DNA from: Diphasiastrum complanatum
Lineage: Eukaryota; Streptophyta; Lycopodiopsida; Lycopodiales; Lycopodiaceae
Direction of reading: 5' to 3'
Length of the DNA stretch: 64,000 bases
Assembly: GCA_029204225.1 (NCBI GenBank)
Contig: CM055104.1
Coordinates: 49,867,399-49,931,398 of the forward strand
Shown: positions 10,738-21,330 of the stretch, in pieces
Layout: each line of letters begins with the position of its first letter
Position numbering within the stretch: the first letter of the stretch is position 1
Program-made: the position numbers and the translations under genes
Notes under the pieces: model-generated
Told to the model about the DNA's origin: nothing
The model's input: only the letters and a program-made list of their open reading frames with translations
Database searches by the model: none

Positions 10738-11991
10738 TGGTGACAATAAGAATCATAATCTCTCTTGCCTTATTTTTTAAGTGAAAATTGTATCAACTTG
10801 ATGTCTCCAACGCTTTTTTGAATGGCTATCTTGAGGAGGAGATATACATGGAACAACCTCAAGGATTCATCAAGGATAAATATAAGGTGTGTTTGCTATT
10901 TAGAAGTCTTTATGGCTTGAAGCAAGCACCTAGATCATGGTATTCAAGACTCAACAACTTTCTACTTTCATTAGGATTTGTGCTTAGTGACTATGATCCT
11001 TCTATTTTGATGGTAGTAATATTGTCATTCTTCTAATATATGTGGATGACATTATTCTAAGTGGAAGTTGTTTGATGCTAGTTCAAGAAACCAAAGATGC
11101 ATTAGGAAAAGAATTTAATATGCAAGATGTAGGAGAGATCCATTACATTTTGGGCCTTGAGAATGATTTTCATGAAGAGTATGCTTTTATTTGTCAATCT
11201 AGATATGTCTTTTCTATGTTGAGAAAATTCAATATGCAAAGTTGTAAAGGCATAGATACTCCCATGGAGCAACATGTAAAAGATCCTATTAAAGGTGATG
11301 AAAGATCCTTTGAGGACATCACACTTTATAGGAGTTTTATAGGCTCTTTAATTTGGCTTACTATCACTAGACCCGATTTGAGCTATTGTGTGCACAAATT
11401 GAGTCAATTTATGCAAGATCCCAAGATCCAACATTAAGAGAGTTCTAAGATATGTATGGTACTCAAGATTATGGTTTATTGTACAAGAATGAAGATCTAA
11501 CCATTGTTGGCTATTCAGATTCCGATTTTGCAAGTGATAAAATGGATCGAAAGTCCATTAATGGATATACTATCTTTCTTGGAGGCAATCTTGTGTCTTG
11601 GCTTTCAAAGAAGCAAGATACCATATCTCTATCATCTTGTGAGGTCGAGTACAAAGCACTCACTACAACAACTAAAGAGGTGCTTTGGATCAAGAGGTTA
11701 ATCATGGAGCTAAAGTGCATCAAAGAGGATGATCTTCCCTTGATCAAATGTGCCAACAGATCGGCACAAGCTCTTGCAAACAGTCTTATTTTTCATGCAA
11801 GAAGCAAGAATATAGAAGTGGCACATCATTTTGTAAGGGAAAAGCTCATTGGAGGTGAAATCAACTTAGAACATATCGACACATCTTCGTGTATTGTTGA
11901 TCTTCTCACAAAGCCGCTTTGTATAAGTGCCTTCTCAAAGCATAGGTCTAATCTTGGTCTTATCTCAAAATCAATGCTTGATCCACATTAG
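10738..11991 (+). pseudogene. Copia B reverse transcriptase and RNase H
   Basis: The frame enters in the middle of RT (VTIRIIISLA), then [42 protein letters not shown] (catalytic YVDD), TRPDLSYCVHKLSQF, GYSDSDFASDK, KKQDTISLSSCEVEYKAL and ARSKNIEVAHHFVREK, ending in a stop after SMLDPH. Breaks occur near 11036 (frameshift before YVDD) and 11437-11452. Gag, protease, integrase and the RT start are missing, because the left end coincides with the breakpoint in the A LTR. It is a sister family of A and of the 1485-1770 relic. Confidence 0.9.
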
Positions 11992-12009
11992 ATACATTTT
12001 TAGGAGGAG

Positions 12010-12480
12010 TGTCAAAATATTGAAAAATCTATCTAATGTTGTGAGTATGGGTCCTAAAAATGCCAGAGATGAATTGAGCTCTTTTGGCTTAGTAAAGACC
12101 CATCTTAGAATAAAATATTCAAGGTAGGTAGAAGTAGAAACTCGAGCTACCATAGGAATTGCCATTTGTACTTTACATGCCACATTTAATGCATGAAAAG
12201 ACTATGTGGCACAATTAGACATAGTGAGGTGGCTTGGATAAGTCTAGATAGCTTGAGAGGCGGATCCACGACTCCAATTCAACTCAAAGTAGGAGAAGAG
12301 TCCATGGATCTATATATATGTGATGTACTCTCATTGAAAAAATGATGAAATTTGTGTGTAATGCAAATTTGGAGACAAGCTCTTTCTGTCCTCTCTCTCT
12401 CCACGAGTTTTGTACTTGCTATTTTCTCTCTCTAGTCGAGTAGAGGCATTTATGATGCTTAGTCTTATGTTTTGTTGACA
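12010..12480 (+). repeat. 3' LTR of copia B
   Basis: It starts TGTCAAAATATTG right after the purine run TAGGAGGAG and can end at TTTTGTTGACA, giving TGTCAA/TTGACA inverted ends and 471 bp. A TATA-like CTATATATATG lies at about 12311. No 5' partner is present, so the right boundary rests on the inverted ends. Confidence 0.7.
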
Positions 12481-12671
12481 GATCTTGCTTGTAACACAAT
12501 AATATTGCTTGTATGATCAGCTTTCCTATTGACAACCAATGCTAGTCTGATCTTTATGGTGTTATTGTGCTTAGGAGATCAAAAATACATGTGTAAGGCG
12601 TCCCACACGTGTGAATTCAGCATAACCAAACCAAAAAGACAGTTCCAGCATGTAGGGTATCTGAAGAGCCG

Positions 12672-13471
12672 TTGCATGCTGTCACACGCGTGCAACATCG
12701 GGTCTTAGATGAGAACAAGGTCCCATTACAACCACCCCCTTCTGCTAATACTTCCATGATTCCACAATCTTACCCTGACCCTGTAGAAGCTGAAAGGCAA
12801 TACCATGAGTTTCGAGATGAGTTTGATAGAGCTGAAGCTAGGATTTATACTCTGCCATCTGTCCATTACCTATGCAGGGGCAACCACCACGAGGAATAGA
12901 GGTTCTTTCTGATCTCCTACAAGCTCAGATCACCATGCCCTTCTACACGGCCGTAAAGTTTTCCAAACCCCTGCGGGATGCCATATTGCACAACTCCCAA
13001 CAGCCTGATGTACAAGATGAGTCAAGACACTCGAAAAAAGCTGAAGTGGTTCATAATGTTGACATGAGCTTACTTCATATAGGTGTTGCTAAAGGTAACA
13101 ATATCACGTTACAAGTGCAATACAAATCTTATCCATCTGTACAAGCCATTCTCGATAGTGGGTCTGGCGTGAATATTATTGCCCTGTCCTTAGCAAAGGC
13201 ATGGGGAATATCCAGATTGGAAAAGCCTAAGTACAAGCTACGTACAGCTAACCAACGAATGACGACACCCACCGGTCACATAAGCAATTTATCGATCAAA
13301 ATTGTCAGTTTGATTTTCACTATAGAGTGTGTAGTTTTAGATTTATCTAATGAACCGCACACTTATCAATTCCTTTTTGGAACACCTTGGTTAGAAATGG
13401 CCGGTGTGATTCAAGATTGGAAGGAAAAACAAAATCGTTTTTGGCAACAGAGACGGGCGAATCTCTGTTGA
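12672..13471 (+). pseudogene. Gypsy element D Gag tail and aspartic protease
   Basis: Two overlapping frames (12672-12899, 12872-13471) are separated by a shift. The first has a charged Gag-like segment (PVEAERQYHEFRDEFDRAEA). The second holds VQAILDSGSGVNII, a retropepsin active site with D-S-G intact (Asp codon at 13154), and the second structural block FLFGTPWLEMAGVI. This is the gag-asp_protease type typical of plant Ty3/gypsy elements; the enzyme would process Gag-Pol in the particle. RT, RNase H and integrase of D are absent. Confidence 0.75.
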
Positions 13472-13571
13472 TGCCACCGAAAAGATAAAGCCTGTACGCA
13501 TTGAAGATGATTGGTCTTTCACTACCTATGATGACCCCAATAGTATCGATTCCACCGTAAACGGTCATTAC

Positions 13572-13961
13572 GTGCAGAGTACCGATTTCATCAATTGGGG
13601 ACATGCTTTAGCGAGCATTGATTGTGTAAATGCCACTCTTTGTGCACAAAAAGTTCAAGAAGAGGACCCAATTGAAATCACTATACACTCCACAGATATC
13701 AACACTCCCATCTTGCCCTTGTACATGATAGATGCACTCCCTATTGAGTGGATGCCTAAAAATGTCTTTATTACGGACATATCCACCAATGAGGATTATA
13801 AGGGAAGCTCCTTAGATCCTGCTTACAAATCCCAAACACAAAGGATAACACACTATGGAGAAACCACCCAACCAAGTAGAAGCATCCAATCAATCTCTAG
13901 AAGCCTCACCCCCAAGCCAAGGAACAAGAACCATGAATGTAGAGTGAGAGCCTGGCAATGA
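13572..13961 (+). pseudogene. Gypsy element D, region downstream of protease
   Basis: This frame of about 130 codons, acidic in its first half, follows the protease with one stop/shift between. It has no named domain. Its position suggests the protease-RT linker of D. It meets the LTR of G, which runs the opposite way, near 13925. Confidence 0.4.
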
Positions 13962-14317
13962 ATCAAGAACCATGATGAGGAGTAGGGCGAGTTTGGACCC
14001 ATTATATAGAGCCAAAAGCATCCTGGGCACTCAGCCATGCATAGCCCTAAGTTCCCTATACATAGATTCACCTGGAATAGAGTCCTATGCATGGACCAAC
14101 TATTCATAGAATTGCTATTGATAACTCTACACATGCATACACTGTCTCATACCTTATCTAAACTCCATTTAGTGTGTTCTGGGCCTCACAAGGATATTAA
14201 TTACTTTCGGTTCACATCCAGTATGATGTGGCATAACTAACAGCTTGTTTCAGTAGAGTACCGTGTATCCAAGTCTAGGAGTATACTGTATCCTATGTAT
14301 TGGTCATGGACATAACA
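13925..14317 (-). repeat. Partial 3' LTR of gypsy G
   Basis: On the minus strand the purine tract AAGGAGGGAAGAA (14318-14330) is followed by TGTTATGTCCATGACC. This is the normal place for a gypsy 3' LTR, just after the integrase/chromodomain. A TATA-like TCTATATAATG lies at about 14006-14016. The far end is lost against element D, so the left limit is approximate. Confidence 0.6.
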
Positions 14318-14339
14318 TTCTTCCCTCCTTAAATTGTTT

Positions 14340-14814
14340 CTATCCTTAGAAACTAAAATTCGGAACATTTGTCAACTCTCTCCCACGAATCATCATCCTC
14401 AGTACAAACCTTCCATCGAATTAAGCACTCAGAGATAGAATGATTTCTCAACATTCTATTCTCAATACTTTATCTCTGGTTCTGAGCACTATCATGCAAA
14501 AAATTGGCTACCTTCTGGATCTTAATAGACTTTGTCTCAATATTTACTGGAGATCTAGGTTGAAAACCGTACATAAGCATAAAAGGACTGTAACTTGTAG
14601 CAGAATGTTTTCTACTATTATATGCAAACTCAACCAGTGGGAGGTAATCTTTCCAATGAGATTGCTTGTGAGAAACATACGTCCTCAAAATATCTTCCAT
14701 AGTTTGATTAGTTCTTTCTATCAGGCCATCTGATTCAAGATGATCAGAAGAACTTTAACTCAAAGAAGTTTCCAATTTATGGAATACTGTTGACCAAAAG
14801 TGACCTGTGAACTT
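14340..14814 (-). pseudogene. Gypsy G integrase C-terminus and chromodomain remnant
   Basis: The minus-strand frame carries HLESDGLIERTNQTMEDILR (catalytic Glu of the D,D-E integrase), then HWKDYLPLVEFAYNSRKHSA and PFMLMYGFQPRSPV, the standard integrase core end. After a stop at AQNQR, a shortened chromodomain-like piece reads LIRWKVCTEDDDSWE. In chromoviruses this domain directs insertion to methylated-histone chromatin. The middle of the C-terminal region is deleted. The sequence continues directly from 18773-19137, interrupted only by copia C. Confidence 0.88.
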
Positions 14815-14819
14815 AGGAT

Positions 14820-15073
14820 AGTTAAAATAGCAATGATCGACTTATACAGTGCTTTCTTATTTCGACGGCACCACGTGTGCTTAGTTCTAGAATTATCGGG
14901 CTGTCTTTCTTTTACGAGCCCTTTGAGTGCTTTTTTAAGCAACTTTATCTTTGTACTTGCTTATCAGTTGAATATACAATTTGAGGTGAGTTATTCTGTT
15001 GTCTTGTCTTGTTGCACTTGATGTTGTGCTGAGGTGATTGATCCGGTCGGGTGTTTAAACTGTTTTCCTAACT
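14820..15073 (+). repeat. 5' LTR of copia C
   Basis: 254 bp, starting AGTTAAAATAG and ending CTAACT. Inverted ends AGTTA/TAACT are used instead of the usual TG/CA. Confidence 0.9.
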
Positions 15074-15086
15074 TGGTATCAGAGCC
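15074..15086 (+). other. Primer-binding site of copia C
   Basis: TGGTATCAGAGCC directly abuts the LTR; it is a perfect initiator Met-tRNA complement. Confidence 0.92.
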
Positions 15087-16080
15087 CTTGGTGGCAAGAA
15101 TCACCAGACAAGAACATAGAGCTACGAATTCACGACGGTTTGTTGGCTAGGAAGCACAAAACCAAGTCTGTGGAGATTCGTGAAATAGTTCAAAACTGTA
15201 AGAAGATTCAGAGGCAGGGGATTGTCGGCTGAAACGAGAAGCTTAACGGAAGCAAAGAACTCCGTAGAAAGGCTACCTAGTGTGGATTCAATTTGAAGCC
15301 AATTGAAGATCTGTTTGAAGCAGGTGATGGCTGATTGTAGGGCGACCTAAGTGCAGTAGGAGGCTACAAAAAGTGGCTCAGAGAAGACCTGAGAATAGCT
15401 CAAGAATTTTCTCTTCTTGCATGACTAGAGTTTACAGGCATAAAACTGTGGATCTTTGGTTGTAGGAGATCATTTCTGGCACTGTAAGTGCATGATGGAG
15501 GGCGCCCTAGTAAAACGAGCTTGGTTGTGGAAGGCTACTGTGGGCCATGGCAGAGAGAGGATGCTGGATCATATTTTGGGGGCAGCCATAGCCTTTAGTC
15601 TTGGAAAGAACATTGAGAGATATGGAGGACTGTAGGAGCTCGCGGGTCTGCCACGCGGCCAACGTGGGTTGGACTTTAGTGTAAAGTGGGGCCCGGTGTG
15701 TTGAGGTGTGAGCTTGAGCGCTCAAGGCGGTTTGTAGTCGCAGGATCAACCATCCAAGAGATCAATGACCAGGATAACAAGTCTCACAATCAACGTGGGC
15801 CACATGATGGAGGCCTTAGATGGGCTTTGAGAGGGTCTTGAAGAATTGAAGGGCAAAGGCACCTTTCTTTTCATTAAAATTTTTCAAAGAGAAAAAACTG
15901 CTGGGTCCCAAGTTTTTTTTGAAAGGTGAAGTTTCTTCACACTGAAGAAACAGTTCAAAAACCCAAATTGCTCTTATTTTCACCTCCTTTAGCCTATTTT
16001 GGCCAAACGAAAGGCGATAGCCTCCAAATGAAGGGCACCCTGACTGAATTTGCAAGTAGGGTACACCAAAATAGAGTGAT
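15087..16080 (+). other. Non-pol sequence replacing gag-PR-IN in copia C
   Basis: Gag, protease and the integrase zinc-binding half should lie here, but no copia motif is seen in any frame. The stretch is less AT-rich than its surroundings and has only short frames on the minus strand (15507-15749, 15816-16301). It may be decayed leader plus deletion, or foreign sequence carried by the element. I cannot tell which. Confidence 0.5.
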
Positions 16081-16084
16081 TGTC

Positions 16085-17094
16085 GCATAGTAATGGTGTA
16101 GCTGAAATGAAAAAACAAGACTATTATGGAGAGTGCATGCTCCATGATGAAGCAAATGGGCTTCACCGATTCACTTTGGTCAAAAGCGTGCAGTGCGGCA
16201 ACGTTCTTGCAAAACAAGAGCCCTACAATTGCGGTTCCAAATGTGACTCTGGAAGAAGCATTTACAGGAATAAAGCCAAAAATTGACAAGTTTCGTGTCA
16301 TTGGATGTAAGGCCTATGTACATGTGCCAAAGGAGGAGCGAAAGAAACTTGATGCCAAAGCAATCAAGTGTATCTTCATCGGTTATGATGAGAGGACGAA
16401 GGCATACAGGTGTTTTGATCATGTAATGAACAAGATTCACATTAGCAAAGATGTGATCTTTGATAAGACGCATAGGTATGAAGATGAAGACCATGCAAAT
16501 GGTGAAAGCATCAAAAGACTTCCCACAATTTTGGAAGATGAAGATGAAGAAGATGCTCCACAAGATGATGCATGTGAAGATGAGAGTCGAGAGGGCGAGT
16601 ACGAAAGGACACCACCTATTCAAGAGCCTAGGGGGAGGTACTTGCCAATAGGAGCAATAAAGGACAAACAGTTGGAAGTAAGAGACATTACTTGGACACT
16701 CCTTGGGATACATACTCTCCACATAGCACCTGAATCTAAGATATCAAAATGGTATGAGAAGAGCGTGAAGGACGCAAAGCTAAATGAACCAAGATCTAGC
16801 ACACAAGGAGAAGTAAGAAGATCAATGCAGGAAAGGAAGTCTCTCGATCATTATCATGTGAACTATGCCCTAATGAGTGACATTTTGAAGTGTCGAGAGC
16901 CATCAACCTTTGATGAGGCAAAAGATCACAAAGAGTGGCAAAGGGCAATGGAAGAGGAGGAGATAGAATCCATCCACAGGCATGATACATGGTTGGTTGA
17001 TCTACCACTTGGAAAGAAACCCATTGACAACAACTGGGTGTTTAGAACAAAGTTTCATGCGGATGGCACGATAGCAAGCATAAGGCACACCTAG
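16085..17094 (+). pseudogene. Copia C integrase C-terminal half and linker
   Basis: It enters at NGVAEMKKQ (the N-G-V-A-E-R-K-N catalytic Glu block) and shifts frame by one base near 16125 into MESACSMMKQMGF, LQNKSPTIAVPN, IGCKAYVHVPKEERKKLDAK and CIFIGYDERTKAYR, the GKGY-type tail of copia integrase. A Glu/Asp-rich linker follows, then the RT start WVFRTKFHADG. A one-base loss near 17075 ends the frame. Both catalytic Asp residues lie in the missing part, so no integrase activity is possible. Confidence 0.88.
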
Positions 17095-17096
17095 TA

Positions 17097-18427
17097 GTGA
17101 AGGGTTATGAGCAAAGCACAGGAATTGACTATGAAGAGACATTTGCTCTAGTGGCTAAGTGGACTATGCTACGCCTTATCATTGCCCTAGCATCTCATTT
17201 TGGGTGGAAGATCCATCAAATGGATGTGAAGTCCGCATTTTTGAATGGTGACTTAGAGGAAGAAGTTTACATGGTCCAATCGCAGGGCTTCATGGCAAAA
17301 GAGCAAGAACATAAGGTATGTAAACTACACAAAGCACTTTATGGCCTTAAGCAAGCGCCACACGCATGGTATGGACGCATTGACAATTACTTTCTTTCTC
17401 ATGGGTTTGTAAGAACAAATTCAGATCCAAATCTTTATATTCTTATAAACGAGATAGCATTGCCTTGATTGTACTTTATGTTGATGATATCATTATCACG
17501 GGCAATGATGAGAAACTCACTCATTCTATCAAAGCCAACTTATGCAAGCAGTTTGATATGACAAATTTAGATCTTATGCAGTATTGCTTGGGTGTCGAAG
17601 TATGGCAAACTGGCAGTGATATCAGGTTATGTCAAAACAAGTATGTGGGCGAGGTATTGGAGAGATTTCACATGATAGAGTGCAAACCTTCCATCACCCC
17701 TTGCAAAGCTGGTAAGAAATTATCTCGTATTGATGATAGTGCACATGTTGACGCTACTCTATTTCGTCAGCTAGTTGGGAGTTTGATATATCTTACGACT
17801 ACATGTCCTGATATCTGCTATGCTGTAAGTTTGATTAGTCAATTCGTGTCATCACCCACTATGGACCATTGGAAAGGTGCAAAAAGGACTTTGAGGTATG
17901 TGAAAGTTACACCTAACCTTGGCCTAATCTACAAAAGACAAAGTGTTTTACCTAAGTTGCAAGGTTATGTTGACGCTGATTGGGCAGGAAGTATAGATGA
18001 TAGAAAGTCAACAACAGGTTATGCCTTTAATTTTGGTAGCGATTGTTTTTCATGGTCTAGCAAGAAGCAAGATACTATTTCCCTTTCTTCTACAGAAGCC
18101 GAATATAAAGCATTAAGTTATGCTACCCAAGAAGCTGTTTGGCTACATAAGTTGCTATGTGAGATTGGCATGAAACAGGTAAATCCTACTGTTATTTTCT
18201 ATGACAGTCAAAGTGGAATACAATTGGCTAAGAATCATGTCTTTCACACAAGGACAAAACATATTGAGGTAAAATATCACTTTGTGCGTGAGAAGCTACA
18301 ATTTGAAGATATAAGTATTGTACATTATTCTACGTTGTTACAAGTTGCTGATATATTTACGAAAGCTTTAAGTAAAGAAAAGTTTGAGACTTTTAGAGCC
18401 AAACTTGGCTTAGCTCTTGTTATGTAA
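17097..18427 (+). pseudogene. Copia C reverse transcriptase and RNase H
   Basis: The first frame (17097-17468) has GYEQSTGIDYEETFALVAK, MDVKSAFLNGDLEEEVYM and [15 protein letters not shown] one-base shift near 17460 leads to VLYVDDIIITGNDE (catalytic YVDD), VGSLIYLTTTCPDI, GYVDADWAGSIDDRKSTTGY, KKQDTISLSSTEAEYKAL, TRTKHIEVKYHFVREKL and VADIFTKALSKEKFE, ending in TAA at 18425. RNase H appears complete. Apart from the two shifts the protein is well kept, consistent with the near-identical LTRs and recent insertion. Confidence 0.92.
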
Positions 18428-18518
18428 GAAGCCTTTACTTGTAATACTATCATGGAGGTATGTTCCATGAATAAAGTAAACTCTAAAATAAAGAGAGACG
18501 TTCATCATTGAGGGAGAG

Positions 18519-18772
18519 AGTTAAAATAGCAATGATCGACTTATACAATGCTTTCTTATTTCGACGGCACCATGTGTGCTTAGTTCTAGAATTATCGGAC
18601 CGTCTTTCTTTTACGAGCCCTTTGAGTGCTTTTTTAAGCAACTTTATCTTTGTACTTGCTTATCAGTTGAATATACAATTTGAGGTGAGTTATTCTGTTG
18701 TCTTGTCTTGTTGCACTTGATGTTGTGCTGAGGTGATTGATCCGGTCGGGTGTTTAAACTGTTTTCTTAACT
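18519..18772 (+). repeat. 3' LTR of copia C
   Basis: 254 bp, preceded by the purine tract GAGGGAGAG (18510-18518). It ends TTAACT followed by the AGGAT duplication. Confidence 0.92.
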
Positions 18773-19137
18773 AGGATCTCTATCACTAACAATGTCACTT
18801 GGCAGACCATACAACCGAAATAATCTTTCAACAAAGATCTGGGCTAAATCAGAAGCCTTTATAGTTCACTTGACTGGTATGAATGCAGCTAACTTAGTTA
18901 ACCGATCCACTACAACCCAAATAGAATCATTTTGTCATTGGGTCTTTGGAAGTCCAACTGCAAAATCCATAGATATGCTTTCTCATTTCTTATTTAGGAT
19001 ATCTAACGGATGCAACAAACCACCAGCCTTATGGCATTCAGCCTTTGCTAGTTGATAGGGCTTGCATTTAATAACATATGACTCGACATATGGCTTGAGC
19101 TTTGGCCAGTAAAATTCTCTCTTAACCAAGTCCAGAG
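18773..19137 (-). pseudogene. Gypsy G integrase catalytic core
   Basis: Reading leftwards from 19137, the frame gives TLDLVKREFYWPKLKPYV, KCKPYQLAKAE (zinc-binding end, second Cys now Tyr), SISMDFAVGLPKTQ (first catalytic Asp), VVVDRLTKLAAFIPV and GLPSDIVSDRD (second Asp). It continues directly from the last codons before 5425 and into 14814. Stops after LNKK, PKTQ and IPVK show decay. Confidence 0.9.
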
Positions 19138-19515
19138 TGTGAAAAGTACAGTACTAAGGACCATAAATGGATCTTTGAATGATCCACAGGGTTGATTGTG
19201 TGCTTGTTAAACAATCTATCAGATACTAGTCATCAGAAAACAAGATCTAGTTTAGGAGCTTAGAAAACAAGCAGAGACAATCAGAGCATTGATCAAAAAC
19301 TATAATCCAATTTCACATGTGTGAAAATGAGGCTGTAGTACGGCCTGTAGACAGAGTTTAGAGTGTGCCAAAGCTGAGTTTCATTGGAATCAATCACTAT
19401 CATCATACAATGAGAGAAAACTCGAGTTTCTCTTTGAGGCTCCAAAAAGTTTCTATCTCTTCACTATGGAGAATGAGAATACATAGTAAAAGACACTTCC
19501 TTTGCAAAGTTAGGT

Positions 19516-19518
<3 letters not shown>
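19138..19518 (-). repeat. Inverted 3' half of the copia A 3' LTR
   Basis: Read on the minus strand it starts TTCACCTAACTTTGC and ends GTACTTTTCACA, matching 5716-6100. Adjacent on its outer side is CTCTG, the second target duplication of A, followed by the continuation of the G integrase. It fits the piece missing after 10737 with only about 2 bases unaccounted for. Confidence 0.92.

Positions 19519-19610
<92 letters not shown>
19518..19610 (+). repeat. (GA)n tract inside truncated E LTR
   Basis: A 93-bp GA run. The homologous tract in the other E LTR (23737-23888) is 152 bp, so it is a native part of that LTR. One rearrangement breakpoint falls at its left edge. Confidence 0.95.
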
Positions 19611-19613
<3 letters not shown>

Positions 19614-20080
19614 AAAGTGAAACTAGCAGAGTTTTTTTAAGAAAAAGATGGAAGATACAATACAAAGGAAGTGGCTCCCTCTTATAGATTTTAGAGGTGA
19701 GCCTCCTTCACTCCGATTGGCCACTTCATTGGGACAAGGATTCTAATCCAAGCCCTTCAAATAAACACAACTTAAATCTAATGGTGCTAAGAAGCACAAG
19801 GGCACTCACATGATTCATGTGAGTTCTAATTTGGGCCCCTTTAGCTTTTTTATTTACAACTTGACTTAGGGCCTCTAATGTAATTTTAGAGTTTTAAGCC
19901 CCTAGTCTCTTATTCTTAGGAATTACAACTTGCTACTTGTGCTCATTGGGTTGGGCTTATACGTGCAGGATGCTAGTGCCCTCACACTTATTACTCTACT
20001 TGTATAACACTGTGGTGGGCCCACTTGGCAAGCCTTGGCCAACAGTAGTTTTTGTGGTGGGACCCACTAGGCGCCCAACA
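19519..20080 (-). repeat. 3' LTR of element E, truncated
   Basis: Nearly identical to 23796-24358. The right edge CCCAACA gives TGTTGGG as the LTR start on the minus strand. The other end is cut in the GA tract at the inversion breakpoint. A TATA-like CTATAAGAGGGA (minus) lies near 19680. Confidence 0.9.
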
Positions 20081-20261
20081 GTATTTCCCACCTAAAGAGG
20101 TGCCGATCCCATGGCACCTGCCTGCATTTGATGTGGAAGAGAGCTGTCGACACGTTTATTGTTGGTGATGAGCTGCTTCAGGAAAAGTGTGGATAAGTGA
20201 TCGCTTACATAAAACATGAGGCTTTATTGGCTGTTGATCAGCAAGAACCTGGGCTTGCCAG

Positions 20262-21330
20262 ATTTTCAATAATACTCATAAGGGTCTGGTGTCCATCCCT
20301 GATAACCTTGTTCATCGACAAATGGGTAGTCGACACCATCTATCAGAGGATCTCAAGATAAGGTTGGTTGAGATTGTTCTTCATAGACTGGCACAACTGC
20401 TCCCAGTGGCATTTTGGTGCGATCACTCAATTGGTATTGCGGATAGGACATGGTTGGTTGACTGCTTAGTCTATCCAAGTGTTCATGATAAGCTTGCACT
20501 TGAAGACTTTCTTCAGCAGTCAATAGTATCGCTTGAGAGCAAGGCCTTGATACCTTAAGCATTGGCTCTTGTTGGACTGAAGGCCTGTTTGGGCTTGGAT
20601 TCCCTAGATTTGGCCTTTGAAGTATTGTTACACTCGGATTTAGCATTGGTTTGGGGTTCTGTTGCATTGGGGAACAATCAGACCTTGGTTGAAACTTCCT
20701 CGTTGAGGGACAATCATCAACCTTAGTCTTTCCCTTGTCAGTGCACTTCCCATATGAAGGCTGCGTGATTGCGCTTTCCCTTGGATATAATTCATCACTA
20801 AGAAATCTGTGCATTGATTACGCCAAGAGTCCTGATAGAACCTGCCGGACTTCCTCGGTATCAATGGCTTGATAGATTGTACCAGCTCTATCTTATGTGA
20901 TGGTGTTACTTGTTTGCCCGAGGGTATCTCTACGTACTTTGGGACTTTTTTCAGATTGTCTTCTTCCTCACTCGTTTCATAACCCGGTGGCACTAGGATT
21001 TTTTGTTTATAGTGCATTCTATCGACAGGTGGAATGGTCACCACAGGTGCATGTTGGTCTACATAAGCCAAATGCCTCCTAGCTAATTGTGGATTGAGCA
21101 TCGGACAATCTCGGCATGGATGGTTAACTCCGCATTGTGAACATCCGGGCTAGAATGTTGATGGAATCCCTCGATGTGGACATTCGGCTCAACGATGTTT
21201 TCCTCCACATCCATAGCACCTTACTGAGTAATCCGATATAGTAGTTTTGCATTATGATCGAACATTCGTCTGGTGTATTGTTGAACTGTCTCATCAGGAA
21301 ACATCTGAAATGCAACTAATCTCACAAACT
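20262..21330 (-). pseudogene. gag: Element E Gag with zinc knuckle
   Basis: On the minus strand, in order: a Gag-like MFPDETVQQYTRRMFDH segment, a knuckle C-x2-C-x3-H-x4-C (CSQCGVNHPCRDC, about 21110-21155), ARRHLAYVDQHAPVVTIPPV, long Pro/Gln/Ser-rich frames (21101-20640, 20814-20353), and the tail DGVDYPFVDEQGY. The same tail is found in element F. Stops and one overlap between frames show it is broken. Gag would form particles and bind RNA. No pol follows: the purine tract and LTR come next. Confidence 0.65.

Larger units (their letters stand above)
14815..18777 (+). mobile_element. Ty1/copia retrotransposon C with 5-bp target duplications
   Basis: Two 254-bp LTRs (14820-15073, 18519-18772) flank a 3.4-kb interior. 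AGGAT is duplicated at 14815-14819 and 18773-18777. Removing the element and one AGGAT restores the gypsy integrase frame at its conserved S-D-R-D-P-K-F block, which is strong proof of the boundaries. The LTRs differ at five positions by eye, all transitions. Gag, protease and the first half of integrase are missing. Confidence 0.93.

Noticed and set aside
14820-14829. Copia C LTR beginning TTAAAATAG with ordinary ends
   Set aside because: Only the AG...CT placement gives a 5-bp target duplication (AGGAT) that restores the gypsy frame.
15816-16301. 161-codon minus-strand gene inside copia C
   Set aside because: It overlaps the copia integrase frame on the other strand and has no motif; likely a shadow frame.
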